Below, piece by piece: positions 61,401 to 64,000 of a DNA stretch of 64,000 nt. The notes under the pieces were generated by a model. It saw only the letters and a list, made by a program, of their open reading frames with translations. It had not been told where the DNA came from and made no database searches. Source of the stretch: Tolypocladium sp. Sup5 PDA-1 (Eukaryota > Ascomycota > Sordariomycetes > Hypocreales > Ophiocordycipitaceae); assembly GCA_000750105.3 (NCBI GenBank), contig JPHH03000069.1, positions 62,001-126,000 on the forward strand, written 5' to 3'. The translations under genes and the position numbers were made by a program. Position 1 is the stretch's first letter. The number at the start of each line of letters is the position of its first letter.

Positions 61401-61618
61401 CCAACTTGGTTTTCCGATGTAGGGTCGATGATTCGCGGACTTGGAACATTGCTCTCGAGATCTGATGGGGGGTTTGGGAGGGGAGAAACCAGTTGGGCAA
61501 AGATGGGAGGACCTCCTAGTCCAGGTGGCTTTCTGATACTGCTGATGCCACGTCGATCGGCGAACATTTTGTTGTCAAAAGCTGAGGATATGTCGAATTG
61601 TGGTTGAACCTTTGTCAA
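58448..61618 (-). CDS. Large hypothetical protein (1029 residues), two exons
   Basis: Exon 1 (61618-58985) and exon 2 (58903-58448) are joined by an 81-base intron (ACG|GTATGT...CTGACAG|TTC), phase 0. The intron holds the TGA that would otherwise end the protein at 903 residues. The first 170 residues are Pro/Ser-rich and probably disordered. From about 190 a folded part begins with blocks such as KFLHVLEHKSWANTDF, CYYSYNCPNSTDG, and LLHEVHHLGVEAFILLPHEL. A hydrophobic stretch (VLIESVVFLSFVPLALVA) lies near residue 510. The C-terminal 400 residues are helical with Trp/Gln heptad-like repeats (LRQWIYDADKGLKSFSQW). No signal peptide. I do not recognise the family. Its size, single intron and intact frame next to broken genes suggest it is under selection. 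Confidence 0.78.
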
Positions 61619-62380
61619 TGTATTAATTACTGTATCCTTTGACCTTCATTTCGGACATAATGGGTACACCTTGAAGAAATCAACTTTGGAAATTGAATGA
61701 GCCCTTTAATCTTTGCACTCTGGCACAATACTGTCATCTTGTACGATGGGTCGATGAACAGTGTCACAGACCCCGAAGGGCTGAAGTTAAACTGAGTACT
61801 ATTAAACATCGTGGCGTTATATATACACCAGAAAGCATCGCAATGGCTGGCTGAGCCAAAGCGCTAATATCAAGCACAGTTTCTAATTATTGGTTAATTA
61901 ATTAAACGCTTGTCGGAAAGCTGAAATTTGGTTTGAAGACGTCTTAGGTAGCGCCGCTCAAACGGCGCCATAGATTAAGCTTGCAATCTAAAGCACCAAG
62001 GTTAGACAGCAGACTGGGAAATGATAGCATGGCTGAGTAAGTGACCTCATACTGAAGTGTTGCTGTATCACGGCAGTAGAACCATAACTTGTTCAGCCCT
62101 CGCTCCCATTCGAGGCGGCCAGTGTAGCAAAAAGTTACTTTGGCATTCGACGAGATCTCAGTCCAGCAACGATGCACGTAAAGGCAGGCCCGCAGATGCC
62201 GTCATCGAGGAATCGACGGATTGCTTTTTGCAGGATGGTCAATGGCATGTATTTACCCGCGCTGGCAAATGGGCGTGAGTTCAGCGCAGTGCTAAAGAGG
62301 AAGAATCCGGAGATGCTCGCGGCGACGCTAGTCACACGTATGCTCTAGTACCTCCAGCACGCGTGGGCTAGTTAATAGTC
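61619..62380. other. Intergenic region, no gene seen
   Basis: Should contain the promoter of the large hypothetical gene. No FAD-binding N-terminal domain for the downstream oxidoreductase fragment could be found here. Confidence 0.45.
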
Positions 62381-63062
62381 ATGTACGTGATCTATATACG
62401 GCCGTTTATAGACCGCTGGGAGGTGCAAGAGATTCTGCAGCCCTTCATAGACCCTGTCGCCTCCAAGGGCTTCACCGTCAGGCCCAACTTTACAGAGTTT
62501 TCCAGCTCTTACGATCACTACAACCACTATTGGGGCCCTCTGCCCGCGGGAAACATCCCGGTCGGCACGCAACTCTTCGGCGGCCGGCTGATTCCTCAGT
62601 CAGCACTTCCCAAGCTTTCCCCAACGGCGCGCAAGCTGTCCGAGACGGGCGTAGCCTTCATTGGAGTCGGTCTCGACGTGTCCCACTACGGCTAGAACAA
62701 TGCCACCGCCGTCCTGCCCCAGTGGCGCGACTCCATCGTGCAGTCCTCCCTCGCCCTCCAGTGGAGCTTCGAGAAGCCATTCGAGGACATGGTTATCGAG
62801 CAAAACAGGATCACCAAGGAGATCCAGCCCGTTATTGAGGCCGCCACCCCTGGCGCCGGCGCCTACATGAACGAGGCCAACTTCCAGCAGCCCGACTTCC
62901 AGGAGACCTTTTCGGGGCCAACTACGCCAAGCTACTCGATGTTAAGAAGAAGCTTGACCCGAAGGGCCTGCTCTATGCCATTGCCGGTGTTGGCAGCAAA
63001 GATTGGACCGTCCAGAAGGACGGGCGGATGTGCCGGACCCAAGGCACCGCCCAGTCTTCCTG
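62381..63062 (+). pseudogene. Berberine-bridge-type FAD-linked oxidoreductase, C-terminal fragment, broken
   Basis: The frame matches the C-terminal half of fungal FAD-linked (BBE-type) oxidases: YDHYNHYWGPLPAGNIPVG, TQLFGGRLIP, FIGVGLDVSHYG. A TAG at 62693-62695 interrupts it. The same frame then continues AVLPQWRDSIV and the QQPDFQETF block. Near 62913 one base is missing and the remaining conserved part (YAKLLDVKKKLDPKGLLYA, GVGSKDWTVQ, DGRMCR) lies in the next frame, ending at 63062. The N-terminal FAD-binding domain is absent upstream. Truncation, stop and frameshift make it a pseudogene. Intact relatives oxidise alcohols or secondary-metabolite intermediates. Confidence 0.82.
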
Positions 63063-63212
63063 AAGCACGGCGTTTGACGAACCGTTAGAACGCACGACCG
63101 AGCCTAATGGATACAATGTAAATTGCAAACAATACGAAGAAGAGTACCGTAGATACTCGCCACGAAGTAAACCCCCCCGGGCGGTGATGGAGTGAGTCGG
63201 TCTAGAGGGCGA

Positions 63213-63962
63213 TCAGAACCCGACCGTGACTTGAGCTGCCCTGGCCCGCCAACATAGATACGACTCAAACTTCCGCGCAACCTCTTGGGCACCGCCCCCC
63301 CTGCCAAACATGTTCTTGAGGTCCGTGGCAAACTGTTCCGGACACTCAAACGCCGCGAAATGGCCGCCTTGCTCATGCACCGCCTCAAAGATAATCGGCC
63401 CCGACGACCATCCCCAAGTCTTGGGCAGCGCTATCAAATCCTTGGGGTAGTACGATATCCCCAAGGGTACCCGCGGGACGTATTCAATTCCCTTGATCGA
63501 CTTTTCGCGCGATGCATGGGCTGCCTCGTAGTAGATACGCACGCTCGCCGCCGGTCCGGCCGTTGAGAATTGGTAGATGGAGATCCAGGTCAGGATCTCA
63601 TCGTCGGTCCATGGATACTCATCCGTCCAATCATGCAACTTTTCGTATATCCACGACAGCAGAGCCACGGGCGAATCGGCAATTGCGAAGCCCAGCGTGG
63701 ATGGCTTCGTGCTCTGCAGCACCATATAACCCGAGCCTTCTCTGATGTACCACCTGGTCCGACTTATACCGGCCTTCTCACGATCAGACCACCACTGGAG
63801 CGCGTGCTGAAAGCCGAGCCACAGCCCCCTTGGTACTGACGGCTTGACGCACAGGAAGTTGATGTGCGACGCAAGGCAGTGCTCCGGGTACATCACGCCC
63901 ATCATGCGAGTGATGAAGAAGCCCCAGTCCCCTCCCTGTGTGACTAGCCGGATGTCAGCTCT
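63213..63962 (-). CDS. Epoxide hydrolase (alpha/beta hydrolase), 5' part outside window
   Basis: The last exon encodes 249 residues. It begins after an acceptor (CCATTGCAG|AGAGCT); the intron and earlier exons lie beyond the right edge. The nucleophile motif TQGGDWGFF (Asp) and, near the C-terminus, EQGGHFAAFECPEQFATDL with the catalytic His match microsomal-type epoxide hydrolases of fungi. These open epoxides to diols, in detoxification or secondary metabolism. The lid region is Trp/Tyr-rich, as in the family. The cap and N-terminal domain cannot be judged. Confidence 0.85.
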   Translation of the reverse strand, partial: RADIRLVTQGGDWGFFITRMMGVMYPEHCLASHINFLCVKPSVPRGLWLGFQHALQWWSDREKAGISRTRWYIREGSGYMVLQSTKPSTLGFAIADSPVALLSWIYEKLHDWTDEYPWTDDEILTWISIYQFSTAGPAASVRIYYEAAHASREKSIKGIEYVPRVPLGISYYPKDLIALPKTWGWSSGPIIFEAVHEQGGHFAAFECPEQFATDLKNMFGRGGGAQEVARKFESYLCWRARAAQVTVGF

Positions 63963-64000
63963 CTGCAATGGAGGAAACTGGGTTTTGACACTCGCGCACC

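Noticed and set aside
61944..62340. Possible N-terminal exons of the FAD oxidoreductase
   Set aside because: Translations in all frames lack the FAD-binding GGG and covalent-attachment motifs expected for the family.

Overview
This window is nuclear DNA of a filamentous ascomycete (Pezizomycotina), most likely of the order Hypocreales. The signs are genes with several short introns (about 45-115 bases), families typical of fungi (Zn2Cys6 regulators, GMC oxidoreductases, DUF3632 and DUF4246 proteins, small secreted Cys-rich proteins), and long tracts rich in TpA and poor in CpA/TpG, the mark of repeat-induced point mutation (RIP). Many broken genes and transposons suggest an accessory or subtelomeric segment. 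The genus cannot be fixed from sequence alone. All exon structures below were assembled by eye from splice signals and reading frame.

Left part (1-19.8 kb): a small secreted 8-Cys protein; a fungal transcription-factor-like gene with a GC-AG intron; a GMC oxidoreductase divergent from a small-subunit catalase (possible H2O2 producer and remover); then a gene-poor stretch in which two small RIP islands and a solo LTR lie beside three broken genes (a Ser/Pro-rich protein, a DUF4246 protein, a DUF3632 protein); and an unknown gene of high GC.

Middle (19.8-38.2 kb): a Zn2Cys6 regulator whose 3' end runs into a decayed pogo/Fot1-like transposon, an MFS sugar transporter, and a P450 electron-transfer set: NADPH-cytochrome P450 reductase, a CYP53-like P450 and a cytochrome b5. 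The reductase and P450 are divergent, and an intact Tc1/mariner transposon with perfect terminal repeats sits between them. A secreted beta-pore-forming-like gene nearby carries a frameshift.

39.4-56.4 kb: a transposon graveyard. It begins inside a RIP-mutated DNA-ligase-like pseudogene and ends inside a long terminal repeat. Its core is a minus-strand Ty3/gypsy chromovirus of about 12 kb (44432-56438). It has 476-base LTRs at both ends, a GTGCC target duplication, and recognisable gag zinc knuckle, reverse transcriptase, RNase H, integrase and chromodomain, all with RIP stop codons. Other LTRs and a 570-base repeat with terminal inverted repeats are nested in it.

Right part (56.4-64 kb): a secreted Cys-containing protein, a 1029-residue protein of unknown family, a broken berberine-bridge-type FAD oxidoreductase, and the 3' part of an epoxide hydrolase gene cut by the window edge.
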